Shown here: positions 10,701-19,783 of the stretch, piece by piece | Numbering within the stretch: the first letter of the stretch is position 1 | How the letters are laid out: every line of letters starts with the position of its first letter | NCBI GenBank assembly: GCA_009746045.1 | Contig: RPFO01000104.1 | Coordinates: 6,458,501 to 6,522,500 of the forward strand | Direction of reading: 5' to 3' | DNA length: 64,000 bases | Source: Mesostigma viride | Taxonomy: Eukaryota; Streptophyta; Mesostigmatophyceae; Mesostigmatales; Mesostigmataceae | Position numbers and translations under genes: made by a program | Notes under the pieces: generated by a model | Told to the model about the DNA's origin: nothing | The model's input: only the letters and a program-made list of their open reading frames with translations | Databases searched by the model: none

Positions 10701-13700
10701 ACTCCACAGTGCGACCCTTACTCGACATAACACGACGAAGTGGTGGAACTGCAGCGTCACCATTGCCATAGATAGAACTACCACTTACAGATATTTCCGG
10801 GAACTTTTTACACTCGTCCCAATTTGGAAGAAGGTCGGCCCCCCGAAGCAGAATGACGTTCGTTCCCCCGTACCCGACATGGAATTGTTCCATGAGGGAT
10901 GAGAAAAGTTTAGCCGCCGCGGCACTGTCCTTCGCGTTCTCAGACGCTGCCCCCCCTTCACACATTAGTTTCTTAACATGTGTCACACCGGGCGTCCATT
11001 CCCCCTCCACTTGCTTGAAAGACTTTAAACCCTTGAAATAGTGGTTTCCGTCGACCACCGCATATCGAAGAACGAGATATTCGCCATCAGGATGTTCCTC
11101 GTGAAATCTTGGGTCGAATGCCTTTAAGGAGGCCTGGCTTATTAGGCTGAAGACCTCCCTTGGTTGAAAATCAAAGGGCAGAACGTCGTCTTGTTCCCCG
11201 ACTCGTGCATAGGTCCGGAACTCAACACCTCTCTTGAGGAAAGAAGCGGTGGACTTGGTTCCAAGATACTTCTCAATCTCCTTGTCGGACAAGGGGCGAA
11301 AGTAACGCGAGCCCACGAACTCCGCGTCAGTCCTAGCGCCATGGCATTTTTTCAGCCAATCCCGGTAAGGGCCAGAGGACGTGATGTGTTTGGCGAAGAG
11401 GCTTGGCTTGGTTTCCGCAAGCGCTTGAAAGGCGAACTGCCACACAGGGATGCACACCTTAAAATGCAAACTGTTTGTCTTTGCATTCAGCAAGATGCGC
11501 CCGTTCTCCCTGAACACCTCATCGCTTAGCAACCGCTGCCTCATGTTGTCAGGCAAAATCAGCCCGTTGACGGTGTGAATGCGCATGCTATTGCAACCGG
11601 TATCGATGAAGTCACTCGGTCGAATCCAACGGGATTCCCGCAGAGCATTCGCGTCCCGAATGGCTTTGTCCCTGATCTCCTTCTCGGAGTCCACGGTCGT
11701 TGCCATCTTCCACTCTTTGATGATCGGCTCCTTGTCCACCTTTCCACTACTCGTCAGGATCCCCTCCTTGAAGAGCTTTGAAAGTGCTTTCAGAAGCTCA
11801 AGAAAAGGGGAGAAGGTAGGCCACTTCAATATATCCGACGCCGGCGCCTTGCCCCTGGCTTCGACGTAGTTAAGCATCTCCTTGACGAGTGCAAAAACGG
11901 CATCATTGCCGGCCAACCTTCCGTCACCGTCTCCTTCCCCCTCGGCACCCTGAACGAAGGCATTGACGAACATGAGACAAGAAAGCAATAAATAGTTTAA
12001 CGTATGCATATAGTCCGCGAGCATAGGAAAATCTCAGAGTGGGGTGCAAAGAACACAGAAGGTAAAAAGGGTCACTCCACGGAGCTACCCCTCTGAATCT
12101 AAATCACCAAAAACGCACCGCTTCCTTTTCTCCCGCCTTCTTCCCCTTCTTTCCTTTTCCGCCTTTCTCCCCCTCGCCACCCTGAAGGAAGGCATTGACG
12201 AAGATGAGACAGGAAAACAATAAATAGTTTAACGTTTGCAAATAGTCGGCGTGCAGACAAAAAATACCGAATAGGGTGCAAAGAACGGAGAAGGTAAAAA
12301 GGTTCACTCCACAGAGCTACCCCTCTAAATCTAAAATTCCGCAAAAAACGCACCTCTTCCTTTTCTCCCGCCTTCTTCCCCTTCTTTCCCTTTCCGCCCT
12401 TCTCCCCCCGGCCGCGTCATCCTCCCCCTTATCCTTCCCCTTCTCCTTTTTATCCGCATCCCTCTTCTTTTTGGACGCTTTTGCCTGACCCTCAAGCAGC
12501 TTCGCCCGTTCACGATCCCTTCTCTTGAGATCCCACTTCATGAACTTGATGACCTTGTCCATCTTCGCCTCCGTGTACTCCTTTGGTTTCCACTTGAACT
12601 TTTCGGTGCCCTTGGACTTGACTTGGTTGACGAAATCAAAGGCCAGGTCACCGTTGAAGGTGTCAGATTGCATTGCAAAATCGGCCGCCGCCTCAACGCG
12701 TAGTTGGGTTAGATACTTGCGAAACTCCCCGGCACCCATCGTAACATCCTTAGGGGGCTTGGCTAGGATGAGGTCGCCAATATCACAGATAGTCTGCACC
12801 TTATTCTTTCTCAAAATAAGCTTCATGAGATCCTGATGAGCTGCTTCGAGTGTCGTCGTCGCCTTTTTTTTAGCCTGCTGGAAGGTATACCAACAACACA
12901 CAACATACACATGAAGCAAAATGTATTAAGAAGAGTAATCTGAACTCTGGCATCCTAGCTCTGCAGCGCGACCTTCAGCGTTAAGGGGAGGGGATATGCC
13001 TAAAGAGCACTTTTCTGGAAACCATACCTATGCATGTGCTAAAAATCCAATTATGATTGGGAACCATAAATATGATTTAAAAAAAATTTTCCAACCACTT
13101 GGGGGGGGTACTAGCCCCCACCAGATGCCGGTTACGCGCTAAAAATAGAAAAAGACGCTACTTTTGGCATATTTTCCCTAGGACAATGGGCAAACATATT
13201 TGGACCAAATCATATATTTCCATATAGTTCCCCCACTTTTGAGAAAGTCTGCCTAATTTTGAGCACAAAATAATGATGTTTAGACACATTGATGGATTTT
13301 CTCGCAAAAAGGGTACTTTTTTTCACCAAAAAAAAAAAAAATCATAAACACATAGAATCATGCCATATCTTATATTTTCGAATACTAGAGAGGGGGGGAC
13401 ATGCAGCCCCAAATTTTCAGGTCATTCTGACAAGCGCAGCCCTATTTGATGGATATTCCCAGATTGCCACCTGTGATGACGCTGACGGAGGTTTTAGCTA
13501 GTATTTAACCACACTAACACCCCTTTATACATCTAAGCCACGTGAAAACTGGCCAAACCACACACTACCATCCTCTGCACATATGGCACCTCCTATGTTC
13601 CAGGTTTGACGACGCGTTCCGACAAGAACTGCCCAAGTTACAACCATTCCAAGACGGCCACCCATGTAGACACTACAAGGAAATTATAGTAACCATTCAG

Positions 13701-16700
13701 CCACACTAGCACCTCCTTCTTCATCAAAGACATCTGCAAACTGACCAAAGCACACATAATTAACTCTTGCACGCTGACGGCAACGCATGCTCAACGTGGG
13801 GGTCATTGTGACAAGAACTACTTAAGTTGATGGGTTTCCTATATGACCATGCACCTGACAAGGCGCTAAGGACCACTCAGTAAGTTAGTAACCCCACAGT
13901 GCCACTTCTTATGCCATCCAACATGCACCAAAACCATGCTGAGTATCTTTACAATGTACAAAGGGGTGGCCACGCACCTCATATGTACGTCTTCATCATC
14001 CCTCCAGCATGGCCAGCCTTGTAAATATGTTCATAGCCTTGACGATGGTAGCCCTATTAACATGCCTAAGCAGCATTTCCTATGTTACTCCCAGGTTAGA
14101 GTGTAAGGTTGATGCCAACCAAGCTAATCAACTCAACAACACCTCCTAAACTGTCCTCCCCGGCATGGATGACAAACTGGGACTATGGAGGGCGAGGAAC
14201 CAAGTAAGAACATGGTATATATAGCTTGCATGCAGTCATGCATGTCAACCATGGTTGGCTCAGCACATTGTAGTCTTGTCACATCATCATAACAAAGGAA
14301 AGCTCAAACAACCATTGGTGCCAGCTATCTACATGCAGTCACACAAATGCAATATCTCCAACATCATCATCACTAAAACACTTCCATCCCTGCACGATAA
14401 AATGCAAAGAAACCACTGGCGGCCCTTCAGCGCATGAGCGCTGTGATGCCACTGTGGCCTGCGAAGAGAGGGTGCGTCACTCTCAAACAACAAGAAGCGT
14501 CCATACGCACAACATCCTTGCCGGAACGCGTTTTATGAAATGCCTTATACCTTCCCAAAGAGCTATAGGCTGCGACTGAAGCGGCCCTGATCACGGCATC
14601 AACGAAAACAATCTAAAGCTGCCAGGTATTCGACAACACAACGGCAAGCGACGGCGAGCTAGCTGGCGGAAACTGCCCAAAAAGAACGCAAAAAACCTCG
14701 AACGATGAGCTCATAGAAGAAAGCACTGATAGCAGATAACATTCGCGACAAATCTGTACCTCGCCCTCGTAAATCCCTCACCCAGGCGCGCAACAACAGC
14801 CGTTCTTCCATGGACAGGTCAGACACGCACAGCGCAGGTCTGAACAATTACTTACCGATAATGGCCGACAATCTGGCAAAAAGCACCAGATCGGTTTAGA
14901 ATTCGATGCAACCGATATTAACGCCTGCTTCACGGTCAGAACAACCCTTGAAATCGCGATTTTACAGCCGCTATCATGAATTCTATTTCATTCCGCGCGA
15001 CCAAAAAATTCAGATTACCCCCCATGCCGATGGCATAAAAAAACAACAGCGATATTGTCAACCAGCTGATTTCCGCCACAAACTAACATCATAACCGCAT
15101 CGTCTTTTAGATTCGAGTAAAAATTTTGCATTTCGCCTGCCCTGGTGTGGTAGTTTCGCCTGGACGCAGTCGCCATGGCCACTTCCGCAAGGGGTGCGCG
15201 CACCGTGCACGTGAAATTTATGACCTTCGGTTCCGGCGAGAATTTTTTGGCGCCAAATAATTCGGGCATGTCCCGTCCCCTTAAAAACTTAAAAAACATT
15301 GTACAAACCTTTGCCTTCCCCTTCCCCTTCGGAGTTGGCTCGGGCTCATTTTCTTCCTCCTCCTCCTCCTCCTCGTGCTCCTCCTCCTCTTCCTCCTCGT
15401 CCACCTCCTGCTCCTTCTCCTCCTCTTCCTCCTCGTCCACCTCCTGCATGAAAATAATAATTCAGACGATGACATAAAAAAAACGAGCATTAATTTTGTT
15501 TTAAGGTGGCTCTGCGAAACGACCCCAACCCTAAGCTTTAACAGTAAAATGAAACAAATTTCCTACCTCTACGTTCTCCGTCCCCATCCCTTCGACCTCT
15601 TCGAAAGGTTGATCGTCATCCTGCAAGACGAAACGTGCGTTCAGATAAATATACAAAGTCAGTCAAAACAGGAACTATTTCTTGAATATTCTATCTTCAC
15701 AAATCGACCCCGAACCTTTAGCGGCATTTGCTTACCTCCGGGTTCCACGCTGAAGGACTTTGTCCCTCAAAACGTGGAATGTCACCCTCCTGGCGGGAAG
15801 GAGAGAAAGAAATGTGTTGATCGTTAGTAACAATTTTCAACAAAAGAAATACACAACACAAATCTAAACGGACTCAATAAAAATGTACACAAATGTCAAT
15901 AATTACCTCAATGTCAAATCTCCACTCCCGCAACACTTGTCCGATCGGCCACATCTCAGATGGAGTTGTGTGGCTCAGTTCATTTTCGAAAAACGTCCGA
16001 AGAGCTATCAAGTGAGATAGCATGTCCTGACTCCATGATTTCTCGTTTATGTTCGCCGTCACTAACGACAGGCAGTCGTCGATCCCCTTGTACTCAAGCC
16101 ATGCGACAACCTCCTTTCGTGGGGGCTCATACTGTCCGGCCATGTCGAACTCCCCACTCTGACGAAAACGCAGGATCTCATCCTCGCACAACTGAAGAAA
16201 TAATTCAACAGCTCGACTCGGAAGAATAGGGTCTGGGTTCACCCTAAACTGCGCCATCCACACTGAATACGACGAAAGGAAGTGCGATCTAACCCCATCC
16301 AAATCTTCAATCACTTCCGAACCAGCCCTGTACAACTCGGGAGATACCGAGTGGTCCATGGCGACCAGAAAGTCGCCGAAGACATCCCAGTCGAACTGTG
16401 CAGCCTTGAACCCTTTCTGAACCCTTTCTTCAAGAGCAGATTGACATCCATTTCCGTCAGCGGGGAGGTGTCCCAATCCTCACCTGTCTTCCCCTGCTCT
16501 AGGACCTGGTACATTTCCCACCTGCAGACAGATATGATGATGTCAAAATACTCGTGTGACAATGGGTGCTGTCTCGTGTCCTTGCAGACTGTACTGTTTG
16601 GTCGCACAAGACAGCTTGATCCAGACGAGCAGGCTTCGAGGAACATAAGCTGTAACATCCGCTGCGTCGGGTATATTCGACCCGCACTCGGTAACAACAA

Positions 16701-19148
16701 GCAACTCGAAGGTGTCGAAGAGAGATGCCATTTCTTCCCCCTTCAACCTTTTGCCTCTACTAAGGCTCCGCCCCATGACTTCGAACAAAAGATCACGAAG
16801 TGTTGATTCACTCCAAGGGTTCATTATCTGATCAGGCCTCCTCATATCATGTATTACTTCCATCCTCTCATGCCAGACACCGTCATCGATCGCAACTTCG
16901 ATCTCCTTCGACACAAAGGTGCTCAAGAACGACTTGGCGTCATCGTTCAGATGTTTTTCGTAAGTCGTCAACCATGACTCCCAAGTTTCCAAGCCCCTCA
17001 ACTGGATCGGCTGCACACAGGTCCACAAAACGAAAAAAAAAGCATAATCGGAAAAAAAAAGTTTAGGGTCACTCTGCGAAGTGACCCTTCATAAAAAAAT
17101 CTCAAACAGAACGAAGGACTAACTGACATGCACTATTATTAAGCGGCGAAAAAATTATTAGCTCACCCGCAATTTCTCCTCCCCACTCCCAACCTCGGCG
17201 TTCCCCTGAGACTCTGGCTCATCTCCCCCTTTGTTCCTCTGGATGCAGCAAGACAGAGAAAAGCATACTCGTTGAAAAAGTTTAGGGTCACTCTGCGAAA
17301 TGACCCTCCATAAATTAATCACACATGCGAAGGAAACGGCAAGTCAGAAATGAAGGACAAATGAACAAAGAACAAAGGCGAAAAACACAGGATCACTTAT
17401 CGCTCACCTCCGTTGTTGTCCCGCTCTTCTTGGGATCCTCTGACTTCTTTTCGTCTGCCCCCCGCTTCCTCTGAAATTAAAACAACTGGGAAAAGCATAC
17501 TTGTTGGCTCAGGTTAGGGTCACTCTGCGAAATGACCCATTAATGGTCGAACGAGCTTAGCAGAGATAAGGAATAACGAAACCCGATGAAAACAACACGC
17601 ACGCTAATGGGGGTAAAAACTGTTTCTCACCTGAGACGGCTCCGTACCCTCCTTCTCCGAGTCCCCCGCGGTCTTCCCATCCACCTCCGTCGACTTTTCT
17701 GCAGCCTGCGCCTTCCTGCGCTCCTCCTCAAGTTTGGCTAGGTATTTCAGGCGTGCCGCCACACCCGCCTCCATCATCCTCTTCCCCTCCTCCTGCACCT
17801 TCCTCTTCGCCTTTGCCTCCTCGTCCTTCCTTTTCCTTTCCTCATTCGCCTTTCTCTCCTTTTCGTCCCGCTCCCACGACGCCCTCTTCTCCCTGCGCTC
17901 CGCCTCCTCCAACTTCGCAGCTTCCATCTCTGCCTGCTTCGCCTCTTGCTGTGCCCTTTCCTTCTTCACCCATTCCCTCCGCTCCCTTTCCAGGAGCTCC
18001 TGGGCGGCCTTCCGTTCCTTGTCCTTTTTCTCCAGATTCACCAGATCTTCGGCGTGCTGCGTTGCCTGCTCCAGATAAGAAGTCAGAAGTGCCATGCGGT
18101 CATTCCTTCTCTTTCTTTCCTCCTCCGGAAGATCCTCCAGTGGCCTTGGGTCTGCCTTGTCCCTGTCCTCCATGCTCATCAGGAGGTCAATGTTCTTCTG
18201 CAGATCACGCAGGAACCGCTCATTGTCATCCTCCTTCTCCTCCCATTCCGCTCTTGCTTTCTTCCTTGCCTGTGGGGAGCGGCTCCTCGGAGGTGAGTTT
18301 GACGACCGGCGCTTGGGTGGCGACCGGCGCTTGGGCGGAGACTTCCGACCTGGAGATTTTGCAGGCGACTTGGGTGGTGATCGGGACTTGGAGGTCGCTC
18401 CCTTCTTTGGAGGGGAGCTTTGGGGAGACGCGGGCTTCGAGCTTGGCTGTGAGGTCGACCCCTCTTGGTGGGACCTTGGAGGAGACCTGGGCGACGTGCT
18501 GACCTTCGAGGTCGACGCCTCGTGGTGGGACCTTAGAGGTGACTTGGGCGGCGGGCTGCCCTGCTCAGACGCCTCGTGGTGGGCCCTTGGAGCAGACTTG
18601 GGCGGCGAGCTGGGCTTCGAGGTAACCACGGGGGCGGACCTCGGCGAGTTTGAGGTCGACGCCCCGCGGACGGGGGACTCCTTGTTGATGGCGGGCCGCT
18701 GGGGAGACTGTGGAGACACAACGGAGCTGGACCCAGCCCCGGCAGCCTGTGCCTCAGGTGCGGGCCGCTGGGGAGATTTGGAGGCCGACGCCTCCACGGA
18801 GCTTGGCCCAGCCCCGGCAGCAAGCATTGTTGACAGAAGAGGAAACTCCTCTACGCCCTTGGGCGGAGAGGCGGGTGGCGTACTAAACTTAGGAGACTCG
18901 CTCGTCGACTTGAGCTTGTCGACATAGGTGGCCCTCTCCACCTCTTTTCCCTTCTTTGGCGAAGAGGCCCTCTCCTGCTCCTCCTTTTCCTTCTGAAGCA
19001 AGGAGGCCCTCTCCTGCTCCTCCTTTTCCTTCTGAAGCAAGGAGGCCCTCTCCTGCTCCTCCTTTTCCTTCTGAAGCAAGGAGGCCCTCTCCTGCTCCTC
19101 CTTTTCCTTCTGAAGCTGAACTTCCCTCTCCTTCTCTTGTTCTTCCTT
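7245..19148 (-). CDS. Large leftward gene of the giant element, at least 13 exons, about 2,600 aa or more, function unknown
   Basis: Exons, in order of transcription: 19148-17631, 17470-17408, 17238-17167, 17010-15907, 15789-15736, 15620-15567, 15443-15309, 12877-12354, 12181-12119, 11949-10789, 10456-7891, 7774-7245. At least one more 5' exon is needed, because 19148 is preceded by a CCGCAG acceptor. Donors are mostly GTGAG/GTAAG, and phases agree except at frame breaks listed under the exons. The protein is lysine/glutamate-rich with coiled coils, SP/RS-rich stretches and acidic runs, interrupted by globular segments I do not recognise. Sharing strand, splice style and intron palindromes throughout supports one transcription unit. 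It may be a DNA-binding or structural partner of the transposase, but this is inference only. Confidence 0.6.
7891..10456 (-). CDS. Long exon(s) of the leftward gene: globular parts plus acidic and Ser-Pro repeats, frame broken
   Basis: Acceptor GTGACAG at 10,456, donor AAGG|GTGAGG at 7,891. Recognisable order: EVGKKKLDRLFEISKGANAE... (10,456-9,676); LVDLLDKTAPNVFMKGSHGL... (9,580-9,150); ACKWTSFKDFWWADHDLF... (9,150-8,880); four to five copies of a 12-residue GEKSSPQKTSKG repeat (8,795-8,610); SDDEDEAEPGASARP... with a poly-Glu tract from (GAG)n (8,390-8,090). The frame shifts near 9,671 (A4), about 9,580, about 9,155, and at 8,673 (C5 for C6). The corrections sum to a multiple of three, and the exon enters in phase 0 and leaves in phase 1 as required. 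The SPQK repeats resemble SPKK-type DNA-binding or kinase sites. No family recognised. Confidence 0.55.
8090..8390 (-). repeat. (GAG)n microsatellite encoding an acidic tract
   Basis: About 300 bp of CTC/CCT triplets on the plus strand. On the gene's strand, with the surrounding frame, it reads mainly Glu with Gly and Asp. Other frames would read Arg or Gly; the Glu frame is preferred because it joins the flanking segments and the last exon. Confidence 0.8.
8605..8795 (-). repeat. 36-bp tandem repeat in coding sequence (GEKSSPQKTSKG)
   Basis: Five near-identical 36-bp units on the gene's strand. One unit (C run at 8,673-8,677) has five C where the others have six, which alone throws the frame. 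Confidence 0.85.
10789..11949 (-). CDS. Exon of the leftward gene: 387-residue globular domain with a DGNH motif
   Basis: Acceptor CGTTCAG before 11,949; donor ATCT|GTAAGT after 10,789; 387 codons in phase 0 with no interruption, the cleanest exon of the element. It begins GAEGEGDGDGRLAGND, then reads as a folded domain: FALVKEMLNYVEARGK, WIRPSDFIDTGCNSMRIHTV, HFKVCIPVWQFAFQALAE, RYAVVDGNHYFKGLKSF, FHVGYGGTNVILLRGADLL. The VVDGNHYFKG block resembles the D-G-x-H motif of ParB/sulfiredoxin-fold nucleases. That is a resemblance to one motif, not an assignment. Confidence 0.7.
11945..12390 (-). repeat. Tandem duplication of an exon plus its intron (about 235-240 bp unit)
   Basis: The block 11,945-12,160 and the block 12,180-12,400 are near copies, including the palindrome (GGGTCACTCCACGGAGCTACC / GGTTCACTCCACAGAGC), the CAATAAATAGTTTAACG segment and the lysine-rich exon. 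The inserted exon 12,181-12,119 is 63 bp, symmetrical in phase 0, and encodes GEKGGKGKKGKKAGEKE-like sequence also found at the end of the exon 12,877-12,354. Exon gain by tandem duplication is the simplest reading. Confidence 0.8.
12354..12877 (-). CDS. Exon of the leftward gene, lysine-rich
   Basis: Acceptor TTCCAG before 12,877, donor GAG|GTGCGT after 12,354. QAKKKATTTLEAAHQDLMKL..., a helical segment (FRKYLTQLRVEAAADFAMQSD), KWKPKEYTEAKMDKVIKFMK, then a very basic end. As read, the last 60 codons fall into an Arg-rich frame and exit in phase 2. One extra G in the G6 run (C6 at 12,412-12,417 on the plus strand) gives the Gly/Lys frame that matches the next, duplicated exon and phase 0. Confidence 0.6.
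12985..15280. mobile_element. Nested TTAA-flanked element, 2.3 kb, inside an intron of the giant element
   Basis: Flanked by TTAA at 12,981-12,984 and 15,281-15,284. Ends: GGGGAGGGGATATGCC (left) and, reversed from the right, GGGGACGGGACATGCC, 14 of 16 bases alike. It lies entirely in the intron between exons 15,309 and 12,877; removing it leaves an intron of about 130 bp with the usual palindrome, similar to its neighbours. TTAA duplication fits piggyBac-like or Kolobok-like elements. No transposase is visible, so it is non-autonomous; a short frame at 14,847-14,740 (SDLSMEERLLLRAWVRDL) may be a captured fragment. Confidence 0.65.
15309..15443 (-). CDS. Short acidic exon of the leftward gene
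   Basis: 45 codons between a CATGCAG acceptor and an AAG|GTTTGT donor: EVDEEEEEKEQEVDEEE..., ending NEPEPTPKGKGKAK. With the two 54-bp exons 15,567-15,620 (DDDQPFEEVEGMGTENVE) and 15,736-15,789 (EGDIPRFEGQSPSAWNPE), all phase 0, it forms an acidic linker. All three exon sizes are multiples of three, so each could be skipped without losing frame. Confidence 0.65.
15907..17010 (-). CDS. Exon of the leftward gene: globular segment broken by an 11-bp duplication
   Basis: Acceptor TGTGCAG before 17,010, donor GAG|GTAATT after 15,907. Begins PIQLRGLETWESWLTTYEKH and continues through MRRPDQIMNPWSESTLRDLL. The frame changes near 16,600 (one base extra, two missing, or an unrecognised small intron). 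It breaks again where GAACCCTTTCT is present twice in tandem (16,408-16,418 and 16,419-16,429); with one copy the frame reads on as LLLKKGFKAAQFDWDVFGDF. The rest (FRVNPDPILPSRAVELFLQLCEDE ...) is clean to the donor. No known domain recognised. The duplication looks like a genuine mutation rather than a homopolymer error. Confidence 0.6.
17011..17630 (-). repeat. Three homologous introns with a shared palindrome (introner-like)
   Basis: Introns 17,630-17,471, 17,407-17,239 and 17,166-17,011 (160, 169 and 156 bp) separate two tiny phase-0 exons (63 and 72 bp). All start GTGAG. In the same relative place all have GGGTCAYTTCGCAGAGTGACCC-type hairpins followed by TAA(A)C, a T-rich stretch and an AGTATGCTTTT-like box (ATTATGCTTTT in the third) before the acceptor. 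Unrelated introns do not normally share body sequence. Confidence 0.8.
17631..19148 (-). CDS. First recognised exon of the leftward gene: coiled coil and SP/RS-rich region
   Basis: 506 codons, one open frame, between a TTTGCCGCAG acceptor and a CAG|GTGAGA donor. Residues 1-75 are 13-residue coiled-coil repeats (KEKEEQERASLLQ, about five copies, 18,965-19,130). Residues 100-290 are rich in Ser-Pro, with KSPLRSHHEAS-like units and RRSPPKRRSS, like SR-type nuclear proteins. Residues 290-500 form a long charged helix (RREWVKKERAQQEAKQAEMEA). Together these suggest a nuclear scaffold-like or nucleic-acid-associated protein. I see no enzymatic motif. Confidence 0.7.
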
Positions 19149-19204
19149 CTGCGGCAAATAAGGAAAAACAAATTGACGAATGTCGGATGAAGAAAGTGTA
19201 AATT

Positions 19205-19770
19205 CGCATCAGCGTGAGGGGTGGCGCTGCAGCGCTACCCTAAGAAGAAACAAGGATGAAATCCCATTCAGGTTAGGGGATTAAAAAAAATCAAAGATGT
19301 AACATATGTCAGGGAAGGGGTTATTCTGTAGCGAGACCCTTCCGCAAAATAAGACATAAGAACCATGTTAAGGAAGGGTGACTCTGCAGCGCGACCCTAC
19401 CAACAAAATATAGTATAATAATATTTCATGGAAGGGTGACTCGGCATCGCGACCCTACAAACAAAATGTGATTGAATAACGTATCTTGGAAAGGTGACTC
19501 TGCAGCGCGACCCTACCAACAAAATATGATATAAAAATATTTCATGGAACGGTGACTCTGCAGCGCGACCCTACAAACAAATTGTGATTGAATAACGTAT
19601 CTTGGAAAGATGACTCTGCAGCGCGACCCTACAAACAATGAATGGAAATTTGAATTGTGAGGGGGTCACTCTGCAGCGCGGCCCCACAAACAAAGACTGC
19701 GACATTGCGCAAGGGTAGGGGTCACTCTGCAGAGCAACCCTACCCAAAAACAATACTGACCACTCCCCAA
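19205..19770 (-). repeat. 59-bp tandem array carrying the giant element's palindrome
   Basis: GGGTGACTCTGCAGCGCGAC-type palindromes recur at about 19,209, 19,327, 19,376, 19,434, 19,493, 19,552, 19,611, 19,663 and 19,717, mostly 58-59 bp apart, with CAAACAAAATGTGATTGAAT-like spacers. The array lies just upstream (in transcription) of the first recognised leftward exon, so it may sit in a 5' intron or promoter. Confidence 0.85.
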
Positions 19771-19783
19771 AAAAATCACGCAT

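Noticed and set aside
18094-18927. Plus-strand 277-codon frame (GGDLGGDRDLEV...)
   Set aside because: Antisense shadow of the SP/RS-rich exon, which has splice sites and coherent domains on the minus strand.
19205-19770. Regular 59-bp spacing suggested a CRISPR array
   Set aside because: The spacers are also repeated, there are no cas genes and the genome is eukaryotic.
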